DNA of 64,000 nucleotides from Diospyros lotus (Eukaryota > Streptophyta > Magnoliopsida > Ericales > Ebenaceae). Positions within the stretch are counted from its first letter, which is position 1, and each line of letters opens with the position of its first letter. Positions 1 through 16,000 of this stretch are shown in pieces. A model generated the notes under the pieces. That model did not search any database, was not told the origin of the DNA, and saw nothing but the letters and a program-made list of their open reading frames with translations. Position numbers and translations under genes: made by a program. The stretch spans positions 34,052,753-34,116,752 of the forward strand of contig NC_068349.1 of assembly GCF_014633365.1 (NCBI RefSeq). Direction: 5' to 3'.

Positions 1-1700
1 TTGGAATATGCAAACATTCTAAGTGAGCCGAGCAATTCACAGAGGAAGGAAGTCCTTGAAGCATAAGCTTTGGAGGCTTCACTATATTTTTGTGATATGT
101 CATGTTTTATAAATATTATACGTGTTTTTATGTGATGCACTAGAAACATGTATAGTCTTTATTTTAGTGATAGCAAGTGTATTAAACATGCCAAACTTGT
201 TATACAAACTCAATTCTCTTTTAAAATATGTTATTTTATTTTGGCTAAATATAGACGATTTTAACGTTCATATCTTGAGTTGTAGTGATTTAGAAATTTA
301 TTCGAATAGTTTTAAAAATTTTGGGTCAAGATACCTAGAAAGTCTTTCTTTTTCCTTAAAAATTGGTATTTCAGAATGATTCAAAAATTTGGATTTCTTA
401 ATATGAGTTATGAATTAAACTAGTTTTGATCCGTGAAAATGAAAGCATACACAAAGACCCTACCTTCATAAACTAAATTGAACGCAAGAGCTTAGATAGA
501 AAGACTGTGCCACTAGAGGTAAATATTGAGGAGAATAATCTCTACTAAATTTAAAATAATAATAATAATAAAGATAAAAAGTTAAGCAAAAGAAAATTTT
601 GAAAATAAGATGTAAATCGTAAGAGTTAGCAAAGACTTTTTGAGAAAAATATTTTCAAAACAAAAAATTTCAAATTATGATATGAAAACCCGTTCTAAAA
701 GGAATAATGTTTCACCCTCAATCTATGGCATTCCTTTAACTCGACTAAATAGAAGACCATATGGTTGGAAAAGTGTAATAGGAGAAAGGTAAGATGAAAG
801 AAAAAAAAAAAAAAAAAGAGGGAGAGAGATACACGAGATAATATAACACTAAGGCTAAAAAGGTCATTTTATGTACTATGTTAACATCAAGGAAGTTCAA
901 TGCTATTTTTAAATTGTTGTTACATGTTAGATAAACCTACACGATAAGATAAATCTCAAAAATAATGTATAAAATTTACCCTTATATTAGTTATAAAACA
1001 TCGGTCAATCATTAATCCAAGTTAAACATGATTGGAGGATGCGAGTTCTTGTCATTGCCATATTGTCTAGATCATATCCTATTCATTTTTCCTTCATATT
1101 TTACATAAAATATTTTACTTTGTAAATTGTTTTTCATTACTTTTTATATTAAAATTTTATACAAAAAAAAAACTTTTTTGTTGATAGGATATACAAATAA
1201 AACAAATATTATATAAAGGCACTTTTATGTAGAAACATTTATATAACCAAATTTCCACAAAAATATTTCTTACAAAATAAAAGTATCCTATGTTTGATGT
1301 ATTTAAATGTCAAAAAATTATTACTTCAAGTTAAACAACAAACGGCTAAACTCCCCCCCCCCCCCCCCCCCCAAATCTTCCATGATATATATATATATAT
1401 GCATATAATTATATTTATATTAAAAATAAAATTACTTTCGATCCATATTACACTTGTATTTTGCAATTCGACCTATAAAAAATTGACAAAAAGCTTTCAT
1501 CACTAGAGATAAGATGGAAAGAGCGAAACAAAACAATGGTGGCAAGGGTGGTTCTAGTAGTGGCATATCTAACTCAAAAAAGAGAGAGTAAAAACAAAAA
1601 GGTAGAAGAGTAATAGACAACACAAATCGACAGAGATCAATGTTGACAGATTTAATGGTATTGGATGGTGGTGGAGTCTGTAGTGGCAGATGAGTTCTTT
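1..1700. other. AT-rich spacer without a recognisable gene
   Basis: I see no gene here. The open frames are short and have no recognisable composition or motifs. The stretch contains an A-run near 800-817, a C20 homopolymer at 1353-1372 followed by a short TA repeat near 1386-1400, and otherwise AT-rich spacer. Confidence 0.6.
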
Positions 1701-1706
1701 TATAAG

Positions 1707-1863
1707 GCCAGACAAGTTGACAGACAGGCTTACAGAATAGGGGGCTAAAAGACAAAAATATCATCACCCACATTGCATTGAAAAAAGTGCAATGCAATAT
1801 GAACGATGTCATTTTAATCTTTTAGCCCCTATTTTGTAAGTTTATCTGTCAACTTGTCTGACT
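1707..1863. mobile_element. Foldback MITE-like element (about 157 bp)
   Basis: The two ends form long terminal inverted repeats. The left arm has CCAGACAAGTTGACAG followed by AGGGGCTAAAAGA. The right arm, read on the minus strand, has TCAGACAAGTTGACAG followed by AGGGGCTAAAAGA. The middle is also palindromic, with CATTGCATT facing AATGCAATG. There is no coding capacity. I could not settle the exact ends or a target-site duplication, so the superfamily is open. Confidence 0.7.
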
Positions 1864-2148
1864 CTTAAAATTTTTTTATGACAAATTTGAGGTGGGTCGT
1901 GGTGCCTGAGATGGTGATGATGAGATTGTGACAATAACATCTCAACATTTTTATTGGTTTTGTTAAGATATTCGTTTAAGGTATATTAATGCACTATATT
2001 TTTAACATCTAAGTACTTTTATTAGTTAATTTTAAATATATTATATTTTAAATTATTTTTCTAACTAACACAAATGTTTGGAAACTAAAAATAAAATATA
2101 TTAAATACCCTAAATCTATTTGTTAACGAAACTCTTAACGTGAACAAA

Positions 2149-2258
2149 TGGGCCGTGGGCTGAATAAACGGGGCCTATTTGAGTCGGCCCAATTGTCTCC
2201 TACGGCTACCCTAAAGCGACTATAAAAATTTAACCTTCATGTCATTTCTCTAGGGTTT
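2149..2258 (+). promoter_or_regulatory. RPL37A promoter: site II motifs, TATA box, telo-box
   Basis: TGGGCC lies at 2149-2154, TGGGCT at 2156-2161, and GGCCCA (reverse TGGGCC) at 2186-2191. A TATA box (TATAAAAA) lies at 2221-2228. A telo-box (TAGGGTTT, reverse of AAACCCTA) lies at 2251-2258. A pyrimidine-rich leader follows at about 2260-2290. Site II plus telo-box is a known signature of plant ribosomal-protein and other growth-linked promoters. The spacing of TATA to the start codon (2317) fits transcription starting near 2250. Confidence 0.75.
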
Positions 2259-2316
2259 TTCTTGCTCCTTCTTCTTCTTCCTCTTTCCTGCCCTCTGTCG
2301 GCTGCGCCTTGGCACA

Positions 2317-5321
<3,005 letters not shown>

Positions 5322-6008
5322 AACAACCACCAAGTTCAGTTCTGATGGCGGCTTCACTTAACAACCCTATCTAGAGTTCTTTAAAATCAGGGGATTTTGA
5401 TTTTATTTTCTAGTTCTTTTTTTTTTAAGTTATTTGGTTAAGGATTTTGTTTTTGTTTATCGGTAATGTTGTGAACTATACTAAATTTGTTCATTTAGGT
5501 GATATTATCAAACTCCGCTGTTTTTAAAACCCTACCTAGTCCAGTAATTATCCAACTATAGATGCTGTTCACTTTGGTTTTTACTCTACTTGTAATGCAT
5601 GTTTTAACAAAGAATTCAAGTTTTCTTTTTCTTTTTTTTTATTTAAGTTCAAATAACTACTATCTAATAATAATGATAATTCGATCCGGTGAAATGTGTT
5701 TGCTTTCAGATGTCATATTAAAGATTTCATTGCATCAGCATCAGCCCGCCTATTTGAAAAAACCTAGTATGATTGAAAAATATCAATATCCTATCAGTAA
5801 TGTGGCAAGAGATACGTTCGATTGCAGATCAAAGTCAAAGAGCAAGTCAATGGTGGGAAAGTCTGCAAGCCATTTTTTTTTTTTTAATTTGACTATAGTT
5901 TAGGCCCATAGACAAAGGGGTGTTGCCATTCACTGTACTGACATGACAAATTATCACAATTCAATAACAAGTTGTTATATATTTAGACCTTCTTCAAATA
6001 CATAATAG
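5322..6008 (+). other. RPL37A 3' flank, no further gene seen
   Basis: The 3' untranslated region of RPL37A probably ends within the first 150-200 bases, where the sequence is T-rich. The rest is AT-rich. Open frames here are short and unrecognised. Confidence 0.5.
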
Positions 6009-6020
6009 GTGATCGTTTTT

Positions 6021-6263
6021 TTGTTTCAAAAGGTGAAATCGTTCATCTCGGGCGCCCTCTATTTCTAACCCGACAGGAATATAAGGGGAGGTTAATCATG
6101 ATGACTCAGCTAACCAACAACGGTTAGACTAATGCACACTGCGCATAAAGAGCCCCTCATTTGAGATATTACTCCCACACTGTCGCTGGTGAGACTCGAT
6201 CCTAGATCATTTGTTCCAACTTCACTGCTGCTGACCAATTGAGTTCCCCATGCAGGCCAATAA
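6021..6263 (-). mobile_element. tRNA-derived SINE with 12-bp target-site duplication
   Basis: The insertion is bounded by a perfect direct repeat GTGATCGTTTTT at 6009-6020 and 6264-6275. Read on the minus strand it has a tRNA-like head: an A-box-like stretch after AACTCAATTGGTCAG and a B-box-like GGATCGAGTCTC. The body contains GATTAACCTCC and the 3' end contains TTTCACC. The second SINE at 6609-6797 shares the GATTAACCTCC and TTTCACCTTTT segments, so both belong to one family. Confidence 0.8.
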
Positions 6264-6608
6264 GTGATCGTTTTTGATATATCTAAAATTAGAAATAGAA
6301 TATATGATTACTTATCATATTCACTATTCAAAATCTAAATACATGGGCACCTTAGCTTAGCTTGTTATTAAACTGTGATATCAAGTCAAGTATGATAATG
6401 AGAAGACGGAAAGTAAACACGGAATAATAATATACTTTTAATTTAGCAGTTCCATCATCAGTCCCAAAGTACAACACTAGCTGGATTAGCGTCTCTTTTT
6501 TTCCCCTAGGATTCAGCACGTCATGTTTAAGGAAGAACCAAAAATAAGAAGACATTTGCATGCCAGTGTGTTTCTCTCATCTTTACATCAAGTTAGATGA
6601 AAACAAAA

Positions 6609-6797
6609 CGCCCCCGCGAGCATAGCCCAGAGATTGGGGGCAAGAACTTCTTGAAGACGGGTGGATTGTAACTATTATATAGCTGATGAGAGATCTCGTG
6701 TTCGATCCTTGATCGCTAGGTTCCGTGATTAACCTCCTCTCTTTATATGTGGGGCCAACGGGAAAGAACCCTTAAGGTGAGGAATTTCACCTTTTGA
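6609..6797 (+). mobile_element. tRNA-derived SINE with 14-bp target-site duplication
   Basis: The insertion is bounded by AGATGAAAACAAAA at 6595-6608 and 6798-6811. It has an A-box-like segment (GAGCATAGCCCAGAGATTGG) and a B-box-like GTGTTCGATCC about 70 bp further on. The body contains GATTAACCTCC and the 3' end GGAATTTCACCTTTT. It is the opposite-orientation relative of the SINE at 6021-6263, about 345 bp away. Confidence 0.8.
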
Positions 6798-7009
6798 AGA
6801 TGAAAACAAAAGGGCTACTACTCATTTCAGCTATTTCCTCCTACTTGAAAAGATACCTTGTGGCATCTTCTATGGCAGAGAAAAAAGAAAATTGCAAAAG
6901 AACAAATATGTAATGACAGAAGGGAAATTACATACACATCCTCCTCTTCCATCCCTCTACCAAGTGGGTAGACCCCTCATGATTAAAGCCATAACTGTGT
7001 CACATCACA

Positions 7010-10000
7010 CTAGTCCTCCACAATCGGCATACCAATATCGTTGCTGTTACTGTCGTATTGTATTTGTTTCTGGACAGCCTTCACTGCTGCCACTCTTGCT
7101 GCATTTGCTGCCCTGTTGGCTGCTGCTACTGCCCTGTTCACTCTCTCATCCACTTTGGCCGCATCATACGCTTTCTCTGCTGCTCGCCTGGCTCCCTGGC
7201 AAGGAGGCACATCACATTAGAAAAACCCTGTATTGCTGTTCTTTCTTGTCTATTTCATCTCAACTATTACAATTTTCCAACTAAATGTTATTTTCTAATC
7301 ATGTCTGTTCCACAACAGTGTTTTAACAATGAATTTAGACCACAAAAAACAAGGACAAGATATATGCTCTGTCCCCCACTTTCCCCCACCAGCCCAAAAA
7401 AAAAAAAAAGAGAGGAAAAAGAGCCATTGTCATGATGATCGAACTTAAAAAAAATGCTGCAAATCATAGTAATTACGCAATGGAATCATGACATTTGAAA
7501 CTTGTAAGCATTAACCTAACAAACTACATTAACCTAAAAATTCAAGTTAAATTTAGAGAGCCATGACATTTCACAAAATTAATTTCAAGCTGACAAGGCA
7601 ACATTAACCAATCAAAGCTTGTAAGCATTGCATGTAATCATGCCCTAACCTAAAAATTCAGAGTCTCTTATTTTGCTAAGTCAACATTTGAAAAAAAAAA
7701 GAAAAAAACATGGCAAGTGAGAACTGAGAACTGTGAACAGCCACTGTCGCAAATTTTCATCATGGAAAAGGCACCCATTACGGATATATTTCTGAGTGTT
7801 AAAACAATTTACACAGCAGTAAATGAACTTAACCATACTACATTGAAAAAATATCAATCAAATGGTTGTTGCTCATTTAACCTAGCAGGGAATTCGGGAT
7901 CAGGTAAGATGAACTATAAACTATATAAATCACCTATTGCTGCAGTGATTGCTATTTTGTTTTACCCCAATATCACTAGGAAAAAACCACACGAGGATTA
8001 GAAAGTACTATTTAATTTACCTGAACGGCATTGAGTACTTTGGAATGGTACACTGCAACAGGAGATACGGGATGGGTGGTGCTCTGTGTGCTTGGGATAT
8101 CAAGAATCCCATTATTCCAGTGTCCAGACTGGGTCTCCCCATTTCTGAAACTATACATTCCAAGTCCTTGCTTTCTGCCCTCATGCCAGGCTCCTTCGTA
8201 CCGATGCCCATTTGCAAAACGGTACACTCCAAATCCGTGCATCTTGTCCGCGAAGTATTCCCCGGCATAAACGTCTCCATTTCTAAATAAATATAAGATA
8301 TAGATAAGTGAACAGATCTAAATAAAATAATTCAGTATTTCACACGTGGGTTTAATTTTATATCAATAGGAAGCTATACATCTTGTGATGTGTCATGGCT
8401 ATAATAGCAACTTGATCACATCTTTGATGACTAAGATAGGTTTCTTTATTCTTTGATTGAATCACATTCAAATGTGTTAGCTAGAGCAACAGAAAATAGT
8501 ATCTGCAAAGAAAATATGGCATATGGGCACCTTTACCTACCTAAACCTACTGGACCAGACCATAGGGGACACCTACCTAATATTGGCAAGAAATTATAGT
8601 CATCAATAACATATGAATCCTATAATTGAAGGAAAAAAAATTCACAACACTCAAGGGAATCATGTTGCTTCACAATAATGGCTTCATGTTATTTTCTTTT
8701 AATTGAGGACTGATAGGCTAATACAGAAACACTCTTACATCGTTGTAAGTGCATACGTCCAATGGTAACTTAGAACAAGCTCATTTGTGCTAGGAATTTT
8801 CAGTCCATATAAATTTCAGGTCAGCATCAAAGGCTAAAGAAATTATAAGAAAAGGTGATGATGACATTCAAAGCACAACGTATTTCTAAAAGTACCAGAC
8901 AATGTAAAAAGGGGACCCAAATGAAGAGTATATACGGAAAACAATTTGGATAAAATTTGTTGTCCATGAACTGAGATTTGCAGCTTGCTTTTAATTGCTC
9001 CAAACAATCATTGTTCACTTATCTTGGATTATAGTTTCCATCTGATTTTATTATTCTCCACAATAGCAATCACGTTCTCAAGGGACATGAACTATGAAAC
9101 ACTATGATGTTAAATAAGACGCATGGATGTTGAAATGGACATGAACGTAAAAGGGTATGCACATACTCACACAACAATTTCATAAGAGAAAAGAACACAA
9201 TGCTAAAGAATCAATATTATGTATTTATAAATATACAGAGAGAGAGAGAATAATAGTCTCTTTATGTAAGAGAAGAAGAGACAACAAGAAGATTTAATCC
9301 CTCTAGGTATGGTGGGGGTGCTTGGCTATTTGATAAGAAGAGAATATTTGAAAATAAATGTGCATCATTTTGGTAAGAAGAAAAGAAGAGTGAAAACAAA
9401 ATCTAAATATCTATTTCAGAAAGCTGTAAACATAAAGAACATAGGGTTTAGTAAAAATATAAAGATTTCAAGTTGAGTGGGAAGATTGAGTTTATAAACT
9501 ACAAGTTTAGTAAAATTAGAATTTTCCTAATGTTGTGGTTTAAGGATTCGAAATCATTCTAAAAAATCGTCAAGACCTCAGGTGAATTGGGCTTACAGGA
9601 GAGCCAATTGTAGCAGATTAATTTTCAGGAGTAGTTAGCAGCTGCTATTTCAGTTGATTAGTTGCAGGACAATTGTACATTTTCAGTTACAACATGTATC
9701 TGAAAACTGAATAAAGAGTAGCTATATAAAGCTACTCAAGACTGTATAGAAGGTAGTTGAGAAATTAGAATCGGAATTCCTTTCTTTCTCTCCAGTTCTC
9801 CCTCTCTATTCTCTCTACTTCTCCCTAATTTCTCTCTGTTTTTCTCCCTCTTCTTTCACTTTTCCTCTCTCGTTCTCCATTCCGTTCTTAATCAAAACCC
9901 TAGGTCAGGACAAGTTCCTAACAATTTGATATCAGAGCAGCCGAACCTTGGTCTGCTGTTGTTCAAAGCTGAATAGTGTCGGAATTTTGGAAGGAGATCA

Positions 10001-13000
10001 TGGCGGAAGGGACAAGAATGAAGCAGTTGGAGGCGCAGATGAGCCAGCCTGCAGGCGAGGCTGGAAACGATGGAAATAGGACTGCGCCAGACTCAGGATG
10101 GATTGATCAGGAATCTGGAAGGATTGAGTAGGAATCAAGAAACGTCAATCTTTAGAGGAGAAGTTAGATGCATCTATGGATGGTTTGGCAAAAAGGTTAA
10201 GACGGGTTCTTGCATATGTTCTCAAAGCTGCCACAGGTTAGCATTTCAGTGGATTTTCCACCAAGAGATAATGCTGACTCAATCATAACAGGAAATGGAT
10301 CCCTTCCTAATACCGCAAGGGTACCTGTAACCGAGGTTAATCCTGTTAATGATTTTGAGAATCAGATTGTTAGTTCCTCTCAGAATCACAATCATACTCC
10401 TCTGCCAAAGCTGGAAATACCGATATTTGATGGACATAATCCTAGATTGTGGTTCAGGTGATGCCAAAAGTTTTTCTAATTCTATAAGTTGCCTAAAAAT
10501 CAAAAGGTAAATCTAGCTTCAGCCTATCTTAATGATGTGGCTGTTGGCCTAGTCTCTCACCCAGCCTTCGCCTTCTTCAGTGGCCAAGTTGAAGCGTTCA
10601 ACGGTTCTGTGATGCCTAGTTTCAAGGCTGGTCTCGGCTGAAGGATGAGTATAGTTGGAGAGACTTTGTAGATGAATTTTGTGAAAGATTTGGTGATCAG
10701 AATATGACTGATGCCATCAAGGAATTTAACAAATTGAAACAGCAAGGATCTGTACTGGATTATCAAATCAAGTTTGAAAAATTAAAATCTTTGATGATAA
10801 TGGCATGTCCTACACTAAAAGAAGCTTATTTCATCTCTAGCTTTATTAGTGGACTGAATGAGGAGTTAAGGCCTACTGTAAAAATGTGCAGCCTGTGACA
10901 GTTAAACAGGCAGCTGAGAAGGCTAAACTGCAAGAATTAACGATAGAAGCCACCTTTAAGAAGCATTGAATTCCTTACAAAGGAAATAATTCTAGCAGTC
11001 AGCAGTCTTTGAATAATTCTAGGGCTAATATCCAAGGGGAATTCCTATCCTGCTAAGTCCTGAGCATTATGGCCCTTTCCTTATTGTGGCTAAAGTAGGA
11101 CCTGTTGCGTACAAATTGCAGCTACCATCCAACACTAGTAAACATCCAGTCTTCCATGTTTCTTTACTTAAGAAGACAATTGGTCCACAAGATCTATCTA
11201 GACTGCCTTACCTCCTATAGAAGATGATAATCAGGTTGAGATTGAACCAATGGATATATTGGACAGAAGGGTGATTTATAAAGATAATCTGCCCCTTATA
11301 CAGGTGTTAGTCCCATGGTCCCATTTGCATCCAGATCGCAACACTTGAGAGTATATATCGGGCCTGCTCATCCAATTCTCTCAGGTGGCCTAGTTTCTTT
11401 AATTTCTTGAGGACAAGAAAATTCTAGAAAGGGGTGGGGGGGGAGGGAAGTCAAGACCCTGGGTGTATTGGGCGGGCTTACAAGATAGCCGATTGTAGTA
11501 GATTAATTCCCAAGAGTAGTTAGCAGTTGTTATTTATGTTATTTCAGTTGATTAGTTGTAGGACAGCTGTATTGAAGGCAGTTGAGAAATTAGAATCTGA
11601 ATTCCTTTCTATCTTTTCAATTCTCCCTCTCCATTCTCTTTGTTTCTCCCTAAATTCTCTTTGTTTTTCTCTCTCTTCTTTCTCTTTTCCTTCTCTCATT
11701 CTCCATTCTGTTCTTAATCAAAACCCTAAGTCAGGACAAGTTCCTGACAAAAATATATCACTTTTAAATATCTAGAATCAATTGTTCCTGAATTATTATT
11801 GTGTTACTCACAAAGAGAGAGAAATTTAGATTCTAATTTCTCAAGTGCCTTCAATACAGTCTCAAGTAGCTTTATATAGCTACTCTTTATTCAGTTTTCA
11901 GTTACATGTTATAACTGAAAATGTATAGTTGTCCAGCAACTAATCAACTGAAATAACAGAAATAATAGCTACTAACTACTCCTGGGAATTAATCTGCTAC
12001 AATCAGCTCTCCTGTAAGCCTAATACACCCGAGGTCCTAACATTCCCCCCCCCCCCCCCCCCCCAGAATTTTCTTGTCCTCAAGAAATTAAAGAAACTGG
12101 GCAGCCCAAGGGAATTGGGTGAGCAGGTCTGATAGATACTCCCAAGTGTTGTGATCTAGATGCAAATGGGACCATTGGACTAACACCTGTGTAAGGGGCA
12201 ATTTATCTTTAGAGGTAAGGCAGTGCTAGATAGATCCTGTGGACCAATTGTCTTCTTAAGTAAAGAAACATGGAAATTTGGATGTATAATAGTGTTGGAT
12301 AGCAGCTACAATCTGTAAGCAACAGGTCCTACTTTAGCCACGATAAGGAAAGGCCCATAATACATAGGACTTAGCTTAGAAACAGGAGAGAGAGAAAAAG
12401 ACTTCTGTTGGAAACTTTTGACCCTAAGATAGACCAAGTCTCCCACCGAAAACTCCCGTTCACTCCTCCTATCTGCTTACTGCTTCATTCTATTTTGGGC
12501 AGTAGCCAACTCCCTCTTAATCAACCGTAGTATTTCTTGCCTCTGCTGCAAATATTGGTCCACCATTGCAACTAATGTTGTATAGTCCACAGTGGCAGGT
12601 AGTATTGGGGGTTTGAATGCAAAGAGTGCCTCAAAAGGAGACATCTTTAAAGAGCTGGTAGCTGGAATTGTACCACCATTTGGCTAGAGATAACCATTTA
12701 TGCCAGCCTTCGATTTTAGAAAACAAATATATCTCAAATAAGCTTCCACACATTGATTTACTCTCTCAGTTTGTCAATCCATTTCAGGATGATAAGCTGT
12801 AGACATATGCAAACCAGCCCCCAAACTTTTGAAAAGTTCCTGCCAAAAAACACTGGTAAAAATCTTGTCTCTATCGGAAACAATAGACTGTGACACCCCA
12901 TGCAGCTTTAACACTGAATCCATAAACACTCTTGCCACTTCTTAGGCAGTGAATGGGTGAGAAAGGTTCAAGAAATGGGCAAACTTGGTGAGTTTATCCA

Positions 13001-16000
13001 CCACCACTAGAATCACATCATTTCCTTCTGATTTAGGCAGCCCTTAAATGAAATCCATGGAAATACCAGCCCAAGCCTGTCCTGGAATGTCCAATGGCTA
13101 CAGCAATCCAGGATTAGCCACCTGTTCATGCTTGCAACGCTGGCATACTTCACAGGCCAGCACATACTCTATAACATTCCTCTTAAGACTGGGCCAAAAA
13201 AACAGCTGCCTAACCTTACGATAGGTGGCCCTTATGCTTGAGTGACCCCCAAGGGTGAGCTATGTAAAAACTACAATATTTTCCTTTTAAGTTGCTCATT
13301 GTCACCCATAACCATTCTTCCCTTAAACCGGATTATACCATTAGATAGGGCATGCCCAGGTTTACTATTAGGGCTGACTGATAACTGGGCCAAAATATTT
13401 TGAGCCCACCTTGCAACTTAATAACTAGTAGTAACTTCTCTCACCCATCACTGAAGTGATAGCATTACATACCCCATTTTCCACCTGCCTAGACAAAGCA
13501 TCAGCTGCCACATTCTCTTTACCTTGGCAGTACCGAATAACACAATCAAGGCCTAAGAGCTTTGACATTCCTTTCCTTTGCACCTGTGTATGGAGTTTTT
13601 GTTGCAGAAGAAACTTAAGACTCTCACGGTCAGTTTTGATGACAAACTAACTACCCTCTAAATAGTGCTGCCATTTTTCCACAACCACTAGGACAGCAAT
13701 CAACTCCTTATCATAGACACTTTAGGCCTAAATGTTTAGGTGCAAGAGCCTAACTAATGAAGGCTGTTGGTTTGCCTTCTTGGTTCAGGACTGCCCCTAC
13801 TCCTTTATGACTGGCATCTGTCTCCAACACAATTTGTAAAATTAGGGAAAGCCAACACCGGGACTCATGTCATAACCTTTTTCAAGCTTATAAAGGTTGC
13901 CTCTGCTTGAGGATTCCATTGAAAACAGTCCTTAAACAGTTCAGTTAAGGGCTTACTAATAATCCCATAATTTTTAATGAACTGCCCGTAATATCCTATC
14001 CATCTTAGAAATCCCCTCAAAGCCCTAACCGTAGTTAGTTTAGGCCATTCAACCATCATAGCAATTTTCTTCGGATCCGTACTAACTCTTTCACCTAATA
14101 TGACATGCCCTAAATACTCCACTTGTCCTTTGGCAAAGGTACATTTGGACTGCTTTACATACAGTTGGTTGAACCAAAGGACTCCAAATGATGTCCTAAG
14201 GTGAACAAAGTGCTGATCAAAAGTTTGGCTATATATGAGGATATCATCAAAGAATACAAGGATGAAATCCCTCGGGTAAGGACTAAAGATATGGTTTATG
14301 AGGGCCTGAAAAGTGGCAGGGCATTGGTCCAACAGAAAGACATGACCCTGAATTCATAAAGGCCTTGATGGGTACGAAAGGTTGTTTTTAGTATATCTGC
14401 AAGTTTCATTCTTCTTTGATGATAACCTGCCCTTAGGTCTAGTTTAGAAAAAAACAATAGCTCCTTTTAATTCATCAAGGAGATCTTCAGTGATGGCATT
14501 AAGCCAATGGTAGTCAATACAAAATGGTCATGTCCCATCCTTCTTTTTAACAAGGAGAACAAGGGATGCAAAAGGACTATGACTAGGCTGTATACTAGAA
14601 TTAGCCAACATTTCTTTGACTAATTTCTCAATTTCAGCCTTTTGAATAGGAGGGTAACAATAGGAACGAACATTAACTGGTTCAGTAATTGGTTTTAGGT
14701 TGATAGCATGGTCAAAAGGTCTTTATCGAGGTAGGTTGTAGGCTCAGCAAATGAGTCCTTAAATTCAACCAATTGTAATTGTAAAGAGTCTGATTGTTGT
14801 ACCTCTGGGAAGGACTGAAGTGCAGCATTGCAGGCTGCCACTGAATAGTCTGCCTCGGAAATTCACTGCTCCAGAATTTCTGCATCTTCAAATCTTTCCA
14901 CTTCCATAGCTTGTACAGAAAACAACTGCGCCACTTGACTTATTTTATTTATGAGGAATTTCTGTAGTTTCTTCCCTGAAATCAGTTTACAAGCTCCCAT
15001 CTCCATGCTTCCAATAAGAGTCAACTTCTTCCCTTCTATTTCAAATGTCAACTCAAGCTTATTAAAATCAAAGATAATGGGACTAACTGTCCTCATCCAG
15101 AAAACCCCAACACAATGTCCCAGCCCCCAGTTTGAGAATCTGCAAATCAGCAATAAATTCATGCCCTTGCATCTCCCATCTGAAATCCATATATCTTGAC
15201 TTGCTGTATATCTTGGTCCCATTAGCCACTATTACTGATAAGGGAAAAGTAGTTTTCACCTTGCAGTGCAATTCCTTGGCAATATTTTCATCCAAGAAGC
15301 TATGAGTCATAGTTATTAATGGCACAAGGCGCAAAGGGGTGCGCAAGGCAAGGCACTCACCTGGAAAAGGCGAGGCGCACTAATAAAAATATATAATTTA
15401 ATAAAATATAGGCAAATTAAAAGGATAAAAACAAAACAAAACAAAATAAAATAAATTAACAAGTATTCATCATTGAACTCAAACATAAACAATTCATAAT
15501 CAAACAAAAAAATTCTAAAAAACAAACACAACAATAATAACATCCAGCATCAATCATAAGATGATCTTCTTGATCATCATCATCATCATTATCATGATCT
15601 AAATTATATTGGTCACTTCCAAAGTCTTCCACTCTTCTTCATAATCTTCTTCAAAATCAATATATCCCCCCCCCCCCCCCACCCATCTCTAAGCGTTAGA
15701 GGAGTATTAATCTTTGATTGAGAAGAAGATTATAAAATTTTGATTATAAAAAGAAACATGAACATTAAAATGCATAATTTTGAAAAAAAAAAAAAATAAG
15801 AACTCATATGAACTAATACCCACAGTTGTAAAAGGCAAAATATTGAAAAAAAAAAAAAAAAGATAAAAAAATTCAGCAGAATTTCCCCTTAATAATAGTG
15901 ATAATCTTTAATTTTTAAGAAGAAAAAATAAAAAGAGAGAGAGGGGGAGGCAGAACAAAAATAGAAGAAAAAAATAAATAGAGGGATGAGATGAGAGAGA

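Noticed and set aside
1432..1812. 126-codon open frame on minus
   Set aside because: It overlaps the foldback MITE, and its composition and lack of motifs suggest chance.
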